From Archivesica marissinica (taxonomy: Eukaryota > Mollusca > Bivalvia > Venerida > Vesicomyidae): DNA of 64,000 nucleotides. The stretch lies in assembly GCA_014843695.1 (NCBI GenBank), contig CM026386.1, positions 89,275,943 through 89,339,942 on the forward strand, read 5' to 3'. The notes under the pieces are model-generated. The model was not told the DNA's origin, made no database searches, and worked only from the letters and a program-made list of their open reading frames with translations. Position 1 is the first letter of the stretch. Each line of letters begins with the position of its first letter. Below are positions 21,001 through 33,086 of the stretch, in pieces. Position numbers and translations under genes: made by a program.

Positions 21001-24000
21001 CGTGTGCATTATCTGGGACATAAGCTGCATCACCATTGTCTATGATTAACATATTCTGTGTGCATTATCTGGGACATAAGCTGCATCACCATTGTCTATG
21101 ATTAACAGATGCCGTGTGCATTATCTGGGACATAAGCTGCATCACCATTGTCTATGATTAACAGATTCCGTGTGCATTATCTGGGACATAAGCTGCATCA
21201 CCATTGTCTATGATTAACAGATGTTGTGTGCATTATCTGGGACATAAGCTGCATCACTATTGTCTATGATTAACAACATATTCCGTGTGCATTATCTGGG
21301 ACATAAGCTGCATCACCATTGTCTATGATTAACAGATGTCGTGTGCATTATCTGGGACATAAGCTGCATCACCATTGTCTATGATTAACAACATATTCCG
21401 TGTGCATTATCTGGCACATAAGCTGCATCACCATTGTCTATGATTAACATATGTCGTGTGCATTATCTGGGACATAAGCTGCATCACCATTGTCTATGAT
21501 TAACAACATATTCCGTGTGCATTATCTGGCACATAAGCTGCATCACCATTGTCTATGATTAACAGATGTCGTATGCATTATCTGGGACATAAGCTGCATC
21601 ACCATTGTCTATGATTAACAGATGTCGTGTGCATTATCTGGGACATAAGCTGAATCACCATTGTCTATGATTAACAACTTATTCCGTGTGCATTATCTGG
21701 CACATAAGCTGCATCACCATTGTCTATGATTAACAGATGTTGTCTGCATTATCTGGGACAAAAGCTGCATCACCATTGTCTATGATTAACAGATGTCGTG
21801 TGCATTATCTGGGACATAAGCTGCATCACCATTGTCTATGATTAACAGATGTCATGTGCATTATCTGGGACATAAGCTGCATCACCATTGTCTATGATTA
21901 ACAGCTTATTCCGTGTGCATTATCTGGCACATAAGCTGCATCACCATTGTCTATGATTAACATATGTCGTATGCATTATCTGGGACATAAGCTGCATCAC
22001 CATTGTCTATGATTAACAGATGTCGTGTGCATTATCTGGGACATAAGCTGCATCACCATTGTCTATGATTAACAGATGTCGTGTGCATTATCTGGGACAT
22101 AAGCTGCATCACCATTGTCTATGATTAACTGGTTCCGTGTGCATTATCTGGGACATAAGCTGCATCACCATTGTCTATGATTAACAGATGTCGTGTGCAT
22201 TATCTGGGACATAAGCTGCATCACCATTGTCTATGATTAACAGATTCCGTGTGCATTATCTGGGACATAAGCTGCATCACCATTGTCTATTATTAACAGA
22301 TGTCGTGTGGATTATCTGGGAAATAAGCTGCATCACCATTGTCTATGATTAACATATGTCGTGTGCATTATCTGGGACATAAGCTGCATCACCATTGTCC
22401 ATGATTAACAGATTCCGTGTGCATTATCTGGGACATAAGCTGCATCACCATTGTCTATGATTAACATAATCCGTCTGCATTATCTGGGACATAAGCTGCA
22501 TCACTATTGTCTATGATTAACAACATATTCCGTGTGCATTATTTGGGACATAAGCTGCATCACTATTGTCTATGATTAACAGATGTCGTGTGCATTATCT
22601 GGGACATAAGCTGCATCACCATTGTCTATGATTAACAACATATTCCGTGTGCATTATCTGGCACATAAGCTGCATCACCATTGTCTATGATTAACAGATG
22701 TCGTGTGCATTATCTGGGACATAAGCTGCATCACCATTGTCTATGATTAACAACATATTCCGTGTGCATTATCTGGGACATAAGCTGCATCACCATTGTC
22801 TATGATTAACAGATGTCGTATGCATTATCTGGGACATAAGCTGCATCACCATTGTCTATGATTAACAGATGTCGTGTGCATTATCTGGGACATAAGCTGC
22901 ATCACCATTGTCTATGATTAACATATTCTGTGTGCATTATCTGGGACATAAGCTGCATCACCATTGTCTATGATTAACATAATCCGTCTGCATTATCTGG
23001 GACATAAGCTGCATCACTATTGTCTATGATTAACAACATATTCCGTGTGCATTATTTGGGACATAAGCTGCATCACCATTGTCTATGATTAACAGATGTC
23101 GTGTGCATTATCTGGGACATAAGCTGCATCACCATTGTCTATGATTAACAACATATTCCGTGTGCATTATCTGGGACATAAGCTGCATCACCATTGTCTA
23201 TGATTAACAGATGTCGTATGCATTATCTGGGACATAAGCTGCATCACCATTGTCTATGATTAACAGATGTCGTGTGCATTATCTGGGACATAAGCTGCAT
23301 CACCATTGTCTATGATTAACATATTCTGTGTGCATTATCTGGGACATAAGCTGCATCACCATTGTCTATGATTAACAGATGCCGTGTGCATTATCTGGGA
23401 CATAAGCTGCATCACCATTGTCTATGATTAACAGATTCCGTGTGCATTATCTGGGACATAAGCTGCATCACCATTGTCTATGATTAACAGATGTCGTATG
23501 CATTATCTGGGACATAAGCTGCATCACCATTGTCTATGATTAACAGATGTCGTGTGCATTATCTGGGACATAAGCTGCATCACCATTGTCTATGATTAAC
23601 ATATTCTGTGTGCATTATCTGGGACATAAGCTGCATCACCATTGTCTATGATTAACAGATGCCGTGTGCATTATCTGGGACATAAGCTGCATCACCATTG
23701 TCTATGATTAACAGATTCCGTGTGCATTATCTGGGACATAAGCTGCATCACCATTGTCTATGATTAACAGATGTTGTGTGCATTATCTGGGACATAAGCT
23801 GCATCACTATTGTCTATGATTAACAGATGTCGTATGCATTATCTGGGACATAAGCTGCATCACCATTGTCTATGATTAACAACATATTCCGTGTGCATTA
23901 TCTGGCACATAAGCTGCATCACCATTGTCTATGATTAACAGATGTCGTGTGCATTATCTGGGACATAAGCTGCATCACCATTGTCTATGATTAACATCTG

Positions 24001-24225
24001 TCGTGTGCATTATCTGGGACATAAGCTGCATCACCATTGTCTATGATTAACAGATGTCGTGTGCATTATCTGGGACATAAGCTGCATCACCATTGTCTAT
24101 GATTAACTGATTCCGTGTGCATTATCTGGGACATAAGCTGCATCACCATTGTCTATGATTAACTGATTATGTGTGCATTATCTGGGACATAAGCTGCATC
24201 ACCATTGTCTATGATCAACAGATTA
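18030..24225 (+). repeat. 6.2-kb satellite of about 56-bp units
   Basis: About 110 head-to-tail copies of a unit containing GTGTGCATTATCTGGGACAT, AAGCTGCATCACCATTGTCT and ATGATTAAC, with a variable 6-10-bp junction (AGATGTC, AGATTCC, AACATATTCC, TGGTTCC). Most units are 56 bp and the AACATATTCC type is 59 bp. Rare variants such as CTATTATTAACAG followed by GGATTATCTGGGAAATAAGC recur at 19454, 20471 and 22287, showing block-wise amplification. The conserved stop in TATGATTAACAG leaves no long reading frame. Confidence 0.95.
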
Positions 24226-25410
24226 ACGATATTATTTCCCAGGATATAATGTAAATTTAGTTACTAGCATGGTGATAATATTATTCTATGACTCTGGATT
24301 TATTAATGTTGGAAAACAACAACAATCAAAGTCATGATGCAGCACTCGTCTATTTTAACATTTTTGGGGAAGACGGAAATAAATCAAATAAACCTACAAC
24401 ATATCAGCATCAAATCAATCACCTAACTCTACAACAAACTAGAATAAATGGAAATGCTTTAATGAATGAGATAGTGGCGATGAAACAATTTAATTGAGTA
24501 AAACCAGTTATGATTGGATATGCAGTTTTAATGCAAAACTAAAAGGAAAACATTTGAATGTACTTAATTCTGTTAAATAAATAAGTTACGGAAGTTGCTA
24601 TTATTAGAAGAGTGCGTGGCGAGAAATCAATTTGATTGAGTAGAAATTTATTGGATGAGATGCATAAACAGTTTAACCTAAAACAGTTTAGAAAGAAAGA
24701 GGAATAGCTGTATAAATATGTAGACATGACTTGCTTGAACTGAGACAAGTAGTGGTCAGTAACAATTATTCCAACATCAAGTTTTTGATTTGTTTAAAAC
24801 AGTCATCTGGTCGGAAATGTATCGTATTAACTCTTTGCACGCTAGCGGTGAAAATAACAGTCAAATATATCCAACGAGTTCATTAGAATTGTGTCGTAAC
24901 AATGAAAGTCCACGAGTTTTCAGTTTCAAGTAAGAAAACACATTAATGAACGTATGCTACAAATATTTGAACTATTTATAACCTTTATTTTACCCAGTAT
25001 GCAGTTACTAAAAACTGTGAAGGACTACGCTTATGTTGATATGCATAAATATGGATACCCTAATGAGTTTAAAGAGATATTCGATTATCACAACACAAAC
25101 TCAGCATGATGAACCTGTCCACTCACATCTGACAAATCAAAACTTAATGTAGTAATTAATGTGCTAAGTCATATGACATGAATAGAACACAGACTACGAT
25201 AGCTCAAAAGCAACAAATATATCCTACCTTCAATATATCTACCTACCTACCAAGTTTCATGATAGACGGATATGAATGGTAAGCTTAAAAGACCCTTCCA
25301 TTTGGACAATTGACATATTGAACACATCTTCAATCTAAGTTTCATGATAAACCTTCCATTTGGACAATTGACATACCGGTACGAGACTAATAATATACAA
25401 ATATACTTAC
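24226..25410. other. Intron sequence, no gene seen
   Basis: Short open frames at 24288-24497 and 24539-24748 lack any recognisable similarity. A small direct repeat (AAGTTTCATGAT followed by CCTTCCATTTGGACAATTGA) occurs twice at 25253-25376. Confidence 0.5.
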
Positions 25411-25689
25411 ACAAGACATTTAAGTGAAAGCTCACAGAACTGTGTTGCTCTGTATCCGGTTCATTTGTAGGCTGCATTGTGTTATATATTGTACATGTAT
25501 AGCTCATGTCATCGTTCTGTGTAACATTAGATATGGCAAGTTCTCGCACATTCCATTCCCTGGAATCCCCATCTCTGGTCCATTTGAATACAGTAGTTGA
25601 AGGATTTCCGGCTGTATATGGACACATCAAGGATAGGCCGGATCCTTCAAGCTCATCTCTGTCGTTCAACACACCCACGGTGGCAGGAT
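25411..25689 (-). CDS. Ig domain 8 exon
   Basis: The 279-bp phase 1-1 exon is the shortest domain exon. It reads DPATVGVLNDRDELEG, then SLMCPYTAGNPST with the first Cys, VFKWTRDGD with the core Trp and DDMSYTCTIYNTM with the second Cys (D-x-x-x-Y-x-C). It is a complete C2/I-set-like domain with no frame break. The acceptor reads CTTTATCAG and the donor GTAAGTAT. The intron that follows, about 9.3 kb, contains the 6.2-kb satellite and an intact Tc1-like transposon. Confidence 0.85.
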
Positions 25690-25947
25690 CTGATAAAGGA
25701 AACAGTCTGCATTGACAGCATTCCAAGAATATTTTCTTATACAACAAAACAAATGGTATACCATGTTTTCAGAAACATTCAATGAGTCATATATAAGAAA
25801 GAGTAAATATGTATTGGAATAGTAAATACATCAGAAATTCTACATAAACATATCGAAAATACACGGACAGATAGAGTGCAAATACTTCTTGAATGCACAT
25901 GCATTTATTATAGTTGTAATATACGTAATATGAGATACGATCATTAC

Positions 25948-26250
25948 ATAAGATAGAAACGTCAATGTTCTTGCTGTTCTGTGCAGTGTGTGTGCCTCCA
26001 AAACTCCGACGCATTGTGTTGCTTGCATAACATTTGTATTGTCCACCTTGTTGTATGTCGACGTTGTTGATCTGTAATGTTGCGGAAGTTGCTGTTACAC
26101 TTCCGGTCCAGGAATAAGATGGTAGTGGCTTACTGGTAGCACTACATACAAGCTCGAACGATCGCCCTTTAACCACGCTTACACTGTCTGCTACATCAAT
26201 CGGAGACCCAGATACATAATTAAACTTGACACTTGGTACTGTGGGTGAAT
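25948..26250 (-). CDS. Ig domain 7 exon
   Basis: The 303-bp phase 1-1 exon encodes SPTVPSVKFNYVSG, then VVKGRSFELVCSATSKPLPS with the first Cys, YSWTGSV with the core Trp and GGQYKCYASNTM with the second Cys. It resembles Ig4, Ig5 and Ig6 in spacing and in its opening linker. Acceptor TTATTTTAG and donor GTAATG are present. Only 258 bp separate it from Ig8, mirroring the Ig3-Ig4 pair, which suggests that the receptor grew by duplication of two-domain blocks. Confidence 0.85.
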
Positions 26251-26995
26251 CTAAAATAAAGACAATTTATACAATGTTATTTTATAAGTTATGTGGACAT
26301 TTCACATGCAACAACTAATATGTACTGCAAGGCAATATTGAAATACAGTGATATTGCACCGAAACCAGCCTGGGAACAGGCGTAGATATATTTTGCCTGG
26401 TCAGTCAAATTAATATATCTTAACACAGAGACTATTAATTGGGCAGTATTGAGTTTCTGATCATATCAACGCCTGGGGAAACTGGACGGGTTGTCCGTGT
26501 AATTATTGACTTGCATTAATCCTATTAATTAGCACGTGACTTAATTAATGACGTACTGCAATGTTGATAAATCTTTATAATTGGCAGCCATTGTTTACGG
26601 GTCAACGGAACGATAAATAGTTTTAAAATGTACAATGTGCGTCTGATTTGACATATCTACTCAAGATTTAAGTCGTCCTTACTTCAATTACGCCGAATCG
26701 ACCCATTACCACCTAAACGTAATAGTCAAAGATCCATTGTAATATTTAAAATCCGCCATCTCGTCGATATAACAACACAAATGGGAAATTATATGTTTGC
26801 AATGTAAATGAGGCTACGGGAGCATTCCTGTATATTCGGAAATGATAGTGTATAATCGTGCCTGTTCGGCGATTTCCGATAGAAATCCATCTCTATATTT
26901 AGCAATCGTATCTCGTAGAGAATAGTTGTTGTTCTTCAAATCTACACCCTCATAAATGAGGGTGTAAGTAGATGGCGCTACGTTCGGAAATCCAG
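26251..26995. other. Intron sequence, no gene seen
   Basis: No exon or repeat family recognised; short GCCTGGGAA/TTTCCCCAGGC words near 26370, 26470 and 26995 hint at a decayed inverted repeat. Confidence 0.4.
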
Positions 26996-27103
26996 TTTCC
27001 CCAGGCTGTGTGTGTGTTTTACGTTTATTTATCGTCGCTACCGGTTACCCATATGAGCGACGCCTCCTGAAGAGATTAGTCATTTTAGATTTCCCCAGGC
27101 TGT
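26996..27103 (-). mobile_element. 5'-truncated SINE family A with 14-bp target duplication
   Basis: An 80-bp insert (27010-27089) containing only the tail half of family A is flanked by TTTCCCCAGGCTGT at 26996-27009 and 27090-27103. A perfect 14-bp target duplication and loss of the head are the expected products of LINE-driven retrotransposition, and fix the family's 3' end at the ACACAC side. Confidence 0.9.
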
Positions 27104-27428
27104 CATTTTGCCAGAAGTTAAAAAGTGAAAAATCGACAGACTGGAACCCAGGCTATACCGAAACATCAAAAGTAAAAATCAGCATACTTAATTGAAAGAA
27201 AGGGGAAAATATTATTAAAATTCAGTGAAATTACACTCAAATTGTAATGGATTTTGTCCACAATATCATTACAATTCCTTGAAATTCAAAATCATTGAGA
27301 GATTTGGGCAAACTATCAATGCAGTGTAAATGTTCCATGTTATCAGTAAATGTTCATTACATCTGACTTTATCAAACTTAAATGTTATTTTGGTGAAATA
27401 TCAGTGCCAATAGGGATCTGTTTGTATA
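27104..27428. other. Intron sequence, nothing recognised
   Basis: AT-rich spacer between a SINE and a Tc1-like element. Confidence 0.5.
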
Positions 27429-28758
27429 CTGAAAGACTTTAGAAACGCATCACTAATATATACACCCTCATATTGTGCACGGTGGTATGATAATTTGATA
27501 ATTGTGATACATCAGAATAAATTTCAAGTATCTCTTAACATTTTATTTGTATTCACAACAAAATCGACCTTTCTTGGACTTTATAAGAGCCAGTCAAAGA
27601 AAGGCAGTGTTCGGATTTAGCGCTTTCTAAACACAGTAGCGGTTATGGCCCCCATTATTTGCAATTACAGCCTGTATACGTCGTCACATCGACCTCACTA
27701 AGCATTGTATGGTTGGCATAGGGATGTTCTGCCATTCCTGTTGCAGTGCTAAGTTCGCGGACATTTTGCAGTTGTTTAGGACATCGTCAAAGTCTCCGTC
27801 CGAGCTCATTCCACATGTGCTCAATGAAGTTCATGTCGGGAGACACTGCAGGCCACTCGAGAACATCGATTCCCTGGTTCATTAAGTAAGTTTGGGTGAG
27901 ACGGGCACTGTGAGCGCGTGCATTGTCCTGTTGGAACGTCAACTGACGGTTGTTGCCGTTACGTTGAAGCAGTGGAACGAGCACATGAACATGCACTTCA
28001 TTAATGTAACACTGTGCGGTGAAATTACCTTGAATCAGAACACGGTCCGAACGAAAGTCATGATTAATGGCACCCCAAACCATTATACTGCCTCCCCCGA
28101 ATCTATCACGCTCTACAACACAACCATCACGGTAATGTTTATGTTGACGTTGGTACAGACAAATTCTGCAATCTGCAAATCTTAGAGAAAATCGTGATTC
28201 ATCGGAAAAATCAACTTGATTCCAGTTCTGGCGTCGATTATTGATCATATCACGGGTCCATGGCACTCCATTCTGCCGGTGACGTTGAGTTAAGATCTGT
28301 CCCCTGTACGGATTCCATCTCTCAATCGTCATATCACTGTCCTTGCATCAATATACGGTGACGTCCTTGTATCCGTGGAAACTGCTGTTGTGAAACGGTC
28401 TCGGAGATGACGCCGACGTATGTAATTGTCTTGACGGGTCTCGGACTATCAGCAACACTACCCGTAGCCACGAAACGCTAATTTGTCGACTGGTGGACAC
28501 GAAATTGCCTCTCACACTCCCTTTGGCTGGTGCCTGCTTGCAATAACCCAACAATTTGGTTACGTAAATCTTGTCTAAGCCTTGGCATTCTTTACTTAAT
28601 AAAAGGGGAACAAACAAGTCCTATGGTAAATGAAAGTGTGTTTATATGGCTGTCTAAAATAACAATTTAAACACACCCAGAGACGTTGACTGCTGTTATG
28701 AAATATTTGAAGAAATAAGTGATGCGTTTCTAAAGTCTTTCTTTCTAAAGTCTTTCAG
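27429..28758 (-). mobile_element. Second Tc1-like transposon, inactive
   Basis: The element is about 1330 bp. Left end CTGAAAGACTTTAGAAACGC and right end GCGTTTCTAAAGTCTTTC...CAG are inverted repeats of about 27 bp with TA on both sides (27427-27428, 28759-28760). The right repeat carries an internal duplication of about 15 bp (TTTCTAAAGTCTTTC twice). Its termini share the CTGAA start with the 16424 element, but the rest differs, so it is another family. Confidence 0.88.
27627..28588 (-). pseudogene. Tc1-like transposase, frameshifted (DD34E)
   Basis: The minus-strand gene starts at ATG 28588 (MPRLRQDLRNQIVGLL) and can be followed to GGHNRYCV and a stop at 27627. The N-terminal DNA-binding part is broken by a frameshift or stop near RVHQSTN, and again before MTIERWNPYRG. 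The catalytic part is continuous: FSDESRF, FGGGSIMVWGAI, FQQDNARAHSARL and SPDMNFIEHMW, with 34 residues between the second Asp and the Glu. Another frameshift follows ELGRRL before the C-terminus. All three catalytic residues remain, but the gene cannot encode a full enzyme. Confidence 0.88.
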
Positions 28759-28859
28759 TATATATACTCTTTGAACTCGACTATGAAGGACAAACAGCAT
28801 GTCCAATATCTCAACTTGAAATGATTTACAAAATATAGACTGTCAAACTTGATTTCAGA

Positions 28860-28970
28860 TTGGTTGATTCACACTGTACCAGCTATATTTTTACATTGAC
28901 ATGTGTTTTGCGCTTATCTATCGTCGTTATCGGTTGCCGATATGAGCGACGCCTCCTGAAGATAATACAC
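28860..28970 (-). mobile_element. SINE family A tail fragment in a local duplication
   Basis: TTCACACTGTACCAGCTATA followed by a family A tail (ending CTCCTGAAGATAATA) is repeated as a diverged copy at 29005-29115, where the tail belongs to a full-length SINE. The fragment appears to come from a tandem duplication of about 140 bp covering the SINE's 3' end. Confidence 0.6.
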
Positions 28971-29049
28971 AATTACAAAATAAAGATCTCAGACTGTTCA
29001 TTCACACTGTTCCAGCTATATTTATGCATTGACATTCGACAACTGATGT

Positions 29050-29320
29050 TGTATTTTGTGCTTATTTATCGTCGCTATCGGTTGCCCATGTGATGATGTG
29101 AGTGACGCCTCCTGAAGATACGAGTCATTTATATATTGCAATGATACAGACAAAGATCCATTCAAGAGTCTCCTCTGGTTCTGTGCACTGATACGAGACA
29201 TCGGTTTAAAGTCCTATCGGAAAGACTGTTAATACTATCACAGTCAGACGGGGGCTCGAACCTGCAATCCCTCGATTCGCAGTTCAACGTCTTAACCACT
29301 GGACCACTGACCCGACCGTG
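29050..29320 (-). mobile_element. SINE family A, full-length reference copy
   Basis: This copy has the complete tRNA-like head on the minus strand: A-box region TGGTCCAGTGGTTAAGACG and B box GGTTCGAGCCCC at normal spacing, then the body and a GATAAATAAGCACAAAA-type tail. Total length is about 270 bp. The head shows that the family is tRNA-derived and carries an internal polymerase III promoter. Confidence 0.8.
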
Positions 29321-30183
29321 TTAACATTATTTATGGTTACTTTACCATGTGCCCATAAAATAGTTGGAATATTGAGTCAATGGCAGTGGCATAAATTCAA
29401 ATGTATCTCAGTATGCCTACTGGTGAGCATGTCAAACTAATAACATGTGTGTAACAACAACACTAGTACATTATTATAGGAGAAGACCTCTATAAGCTAT
29501 AGCTTTCGGTTCTAATCCTTTTTCATACATGTATGTAAATATTTGTGTAAATTGTACATTTGTATATGTTGTATCATTGTTTGAAATAAACTATGTTTAA
29601 ACTAACAAAACTAGTACAAAATAAACTGTATAAGCTTGTGTCTTAATAAATTATTCAACTTTTTCTTGGTAAAAGTAACCTTCGAAATGGTTTAACAAGA
29701 GATAAATGGTTTTGACCGATTGTTATTACTTATTTAGCATGTCAGTTTACCCCACCCACTTTTATCAAATGTTTTGGTCTAATACTGTATTGCAAACTAT
29801 CTTTTCTTTCATTTCTTTCGTGTAGCCACAAAATTACTGCAATTCACATGTTTGTCAATAAAATTATACTAACATTATGGAAATATACCAGAACATTTGC
29901 AGATCTTTGAATTCTGTTTACAATTCCTTACTACATAGTATAACAATACAAATTTTAGCTTTGAAGTATATAAAATATTGTTAAGAAATTACATAAATGT
30001 AAGTTTTTAAAGCTTACTACAGTGGTACAGTAGAACAACCTGTTTATTTTCTTATTAGACAAGTACTCAGCAAATCTGGGAAGTTGATATAAGACGTCGG
30101 ACATATTCAAGATTTCCATAACTGTGTATACATTTTGTAGTTTTAATGAAACAAAAAGACTTGACACGCTGCAATATACTTAC

Positions 30184-30486
30184 ACATTACACTGATTGAC
30201 ACGGTAGCTGTAGACGACTTTGTTTCACTGCCTCCTACTGCAGTTGTTTGTACCATCGTATTAGTTGCGGTACACGTCCCTGTCTTGTCTATCTGGATGG
30301 ACGGTAAAGTCAGTAGACGTCCGATTGACGACTGATCACCTTGCTTCCACGTGTAGGTAGGATCTGGCTGCCCGGCAGAGGTACAGGCAATCACTACATT
30401 ATCTCCTCTAACAACATCTACTGGCCCAGAAGTAATTAATTGTCCGCTTGTATTGCTGTAGTTTAATGTTATAGCAGTAGGAGGAA
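30184..30486 (-). CDS. Ig domain 6 exon (copy of Ig5)
   Basis: This 303-bp phase 1-1 exon encodes the same Ig domain as Ig5: PPTAITLNYSN, then VVIACTSAGQPDPTYTWKQG, and DKTGTCTATNTM. Acceptor CTTTAG and donor GTAAGTAT are intact, so it is not an obvious pseudo-exon. Between it and Ig5 lie the 34-bp array, the 1000-N gap, the 42-bp palindromic array and the CpG-rich block. If both copies are spliced, the receptor contains two nearly identical consecutive Ig domains; if they are used alternatively, they give nearly the same protein. Sequence alone cannot decide. Confidence 0.8.
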
Positions 30487-30782
30487 CTAAAGAATAGAGA
30501 CATGCATTTAGTTAAGCATAGCAGATCATAGATCAATAATATGGAGCACATTCTATTCCATGCAACAAATGTGAACATTCGAGAGTAAGGAAATTGTCTA
30601 GAGCACTCTGATGAATATATAATTCCAATGTGCAGTTTTCACTTATAGTCCAATCTTTGGATTGCATTTGGTTTGTATGTATGTTGAGGGCCTCATGGTA
30701 GAGTAACTTTTATTATTATTATTATTATTGCGACTTAGAGACAACATTATTTGATACACGCATGATCAAATATATAGTATGA

Positions 30783-32086
30783 TATAATAATAATAGTAAT
30801 AAATATATGAGCCATTGTTACATTTAATGACAATAAATATATGAGCCATTATTACATTTAATGACAATAAATATATGAGCCATTATTACATTTAATGACA
30901 ATACATATATGAGCCATTATTACATTTAATGACAATACATATATGAGCCATTATTGCATTTAATGACAATAAATATATGAGCCATTATTACATTTAATGA
31001 CAATAAATATATGAGCCATTATTACATTTAATGACAATAAATATATGAACCATTATTACATTTAATGACAATAAACATATGAGCCATTATTACATTTAAT
31101 GACAATAAATATATGAGCCATTATTACATTTAATGACAATAAATATATGAGCCATTATTACATTTAATGACAATAAATATATGAACCATTATTACATTTA
31201 ATGACAATAAATATATGAGCCATTATTGCATTTAATGACTATAAATATATGAGCCATTATTACATTTAATGACACTAAATATATGAGCCATTATTACATT
31301 TAATGACAATACATATATGAGCCATTATTACATTTAATGACAATAAATATATGAGCCATTATTACATTTAATGACAATAAATATATGAGCCATTATTACA
31401 TTTAATGACAATAAATATATGAGCCATTATTACATTTAATGACAATAAATATATGAGCCATTATTACATTTAATGACAATAAATATATGGCCATTATTAC
31501 ATTTAATGACAATAAATATATGAGCCATTATTACATTTAATGACAATAAATATATGAGCCATTATTACATTTAATGACAATAAATATATGAGCCATTATT
31601 ACATTTAATGACAATAAATATATGAGCCATTATTACATTTAATGACAATAAATATATGAGCCATTATTACAATTAATGACAATAAATATATGAGCCATTA
31701 TTACATTTAATGACAATAAATATATGAACCATTATTACATTTAATGACAATAAATATATGAGCCATTATTACATTTAATGACAATAAATATATGAGCCAT
31801 TATTACATTTAATGACAATAAATATATGAGCCATTATTACATTTAATGACAATAAATATATGAGCCATTATTACAATTAATGACAATAAATATATGAGCC
31901 ATTATTACATTTAATGACAATAAATATATGAGCCATTATTACATTTAATGACAATTAATATATGAGCCATTATTACATTTAATGACAATACATATAACCA
32001 TTATTACATTAAATGACAATAAATATATAACCATTATTACATTAAATGACAATAATATATATACATTATTACTTAAATGACAATAT
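30783..32086. repeat. 34-bp minisatellite, about 38 copies (left array)
   Basis: The unit AATAAATATATGAGCCATTA plus TTACATTTAATGAC repeats head to tail. Units degenerate by indels from about 31985 up to the N gap. The same array follows Ig5 at 44383-45425. Confidence 0.95.
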
Positions 32087-33086
32087 NNNNNNNNNNNNNN
32101 NNNNNNNNNNNNNNNNNNNNNNNNNNNNNNNNNNNNNNNNNNNNNNNNNNNNNNNNNNNNNNNNNNNNNNNNNNNNNNNNNNNNNNNNNNNNNNNNNNNN
32201 NNNNNNNNNNNNNNNNNNNNNNNNNNNNNNNNNNNNNNNNNNNNNNNNNNNNNNNNNNNNNNNNNNNNNNNNNNNNNNNNNNNNNNNNNNNNNNNNNNNN
32301 NNNNNNNNNNNNNNNNNNNNNNNNNNNNNNNNNNNNNNNNNNNNNNNNNNNNNNNNNNNNNNNNNNNNNNNNNNNNNNNNNNNNNNNNNNNNNNNNNNNN
32401 NNNNNNNNNNNNNNNNNNNNNNNNNNNNNNNNNNNNNNNNNNNNNNNNNNNNNNNNNNNNNNNNNNNNNNNNNNNNNNNNNNNNNNNNNNNNNNNNNNNN
32501 NNNNNNNNNNNNNNNNNNNNNNNNNNNNNNNNNNNNNNNNNNNNNNNNNNNNNNNNNNNNNNNNNNNNNNNNNNNNNNNNNNNNNNNNNNNNNNNNNNNN
32601 NNNNNNNNNNNNNNNNNNNNNNNNNNNNNNNNNNNNNNNNNNNNNNNNNNNNNNNNNNNNNNNNNNNNNNNNNNNNNNNNNNNNNNNNNNNNNNNNNNNN
32701 NNNNNNNNNNNNNNNNNNNNNNNNNNNNNNNNNNNNNNNNNNNNNNNNNNNNNNNNNNNNNNNNNNNNNNNNNNNNNNNNNNNNNNNNNNNNNNNNNNNN
32801 NNNNNNNNNNNNNNNNNNNNNNNNNNNNNNNNNNNNNNNNNNNNNNNNNNNNNNNNNNNNNNNNNNNNNNNNNNNNNNNNNNNNNNNNNNNNNNNNNNNN
32901 NNNNNNNNNNNNNNNNNNNNNNNNNNNNNNNNNNNNNNNNNNNNNNNNNNNNNNNNNNNNNNNNNNNNNNNNNNNNNNNNNNNNNNNNNNNNNNNNNNNN
33001 NNNNNNNNNNNNNNNNNNNNNNNNNNNNNNNNNNNNNNNNNNNNNNNNNNNNNNNNNNNNNNNNNNNNNNNNNNNNNNNNNNNNNN
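32087..33086. other. Assembly gap, exactly 1000 N
   Basis: The round length indicates a scaffolding gap of unknown true size, so the order and distance of the sequences on either side are not directly proven. Confidence 0.98.

Larger units (their letters stand above)
29340..32086 (-). repeat. Segmental duplication, left copy (contains Ig6)
   Basis: It matches 42880-45425. The outer part (29340-30155) is strongly diverged but alignable (TGGCAGTGGCATAAATTCAAATG against GGCAGAGTGGCATACATTCAAATG). From 30157 through the exon, the acceptor-side intron and the minisatellite the two copies are nearly identical. Confidence 0.8.

Noticed and set aside
18030..24225. CRISPR-like array of 56-bp repeats
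   Set aside because: There are no unique spacers; units are contiguous and only the short junction varies among a few types. The setting is a eukaryotic intron.
25787..26046. Overlapping minus-strand frames running past the donor of Ig7
   Set aside because: They continue into intron sequence after the GTAATG donor and have no domain similarity.
29222..29320. Genuine tRNA gene
   Set aside because: A and B boxes are present, but the sequence continues into a SINE body repeated elsewhere and the cloverleaf stems are degraded.
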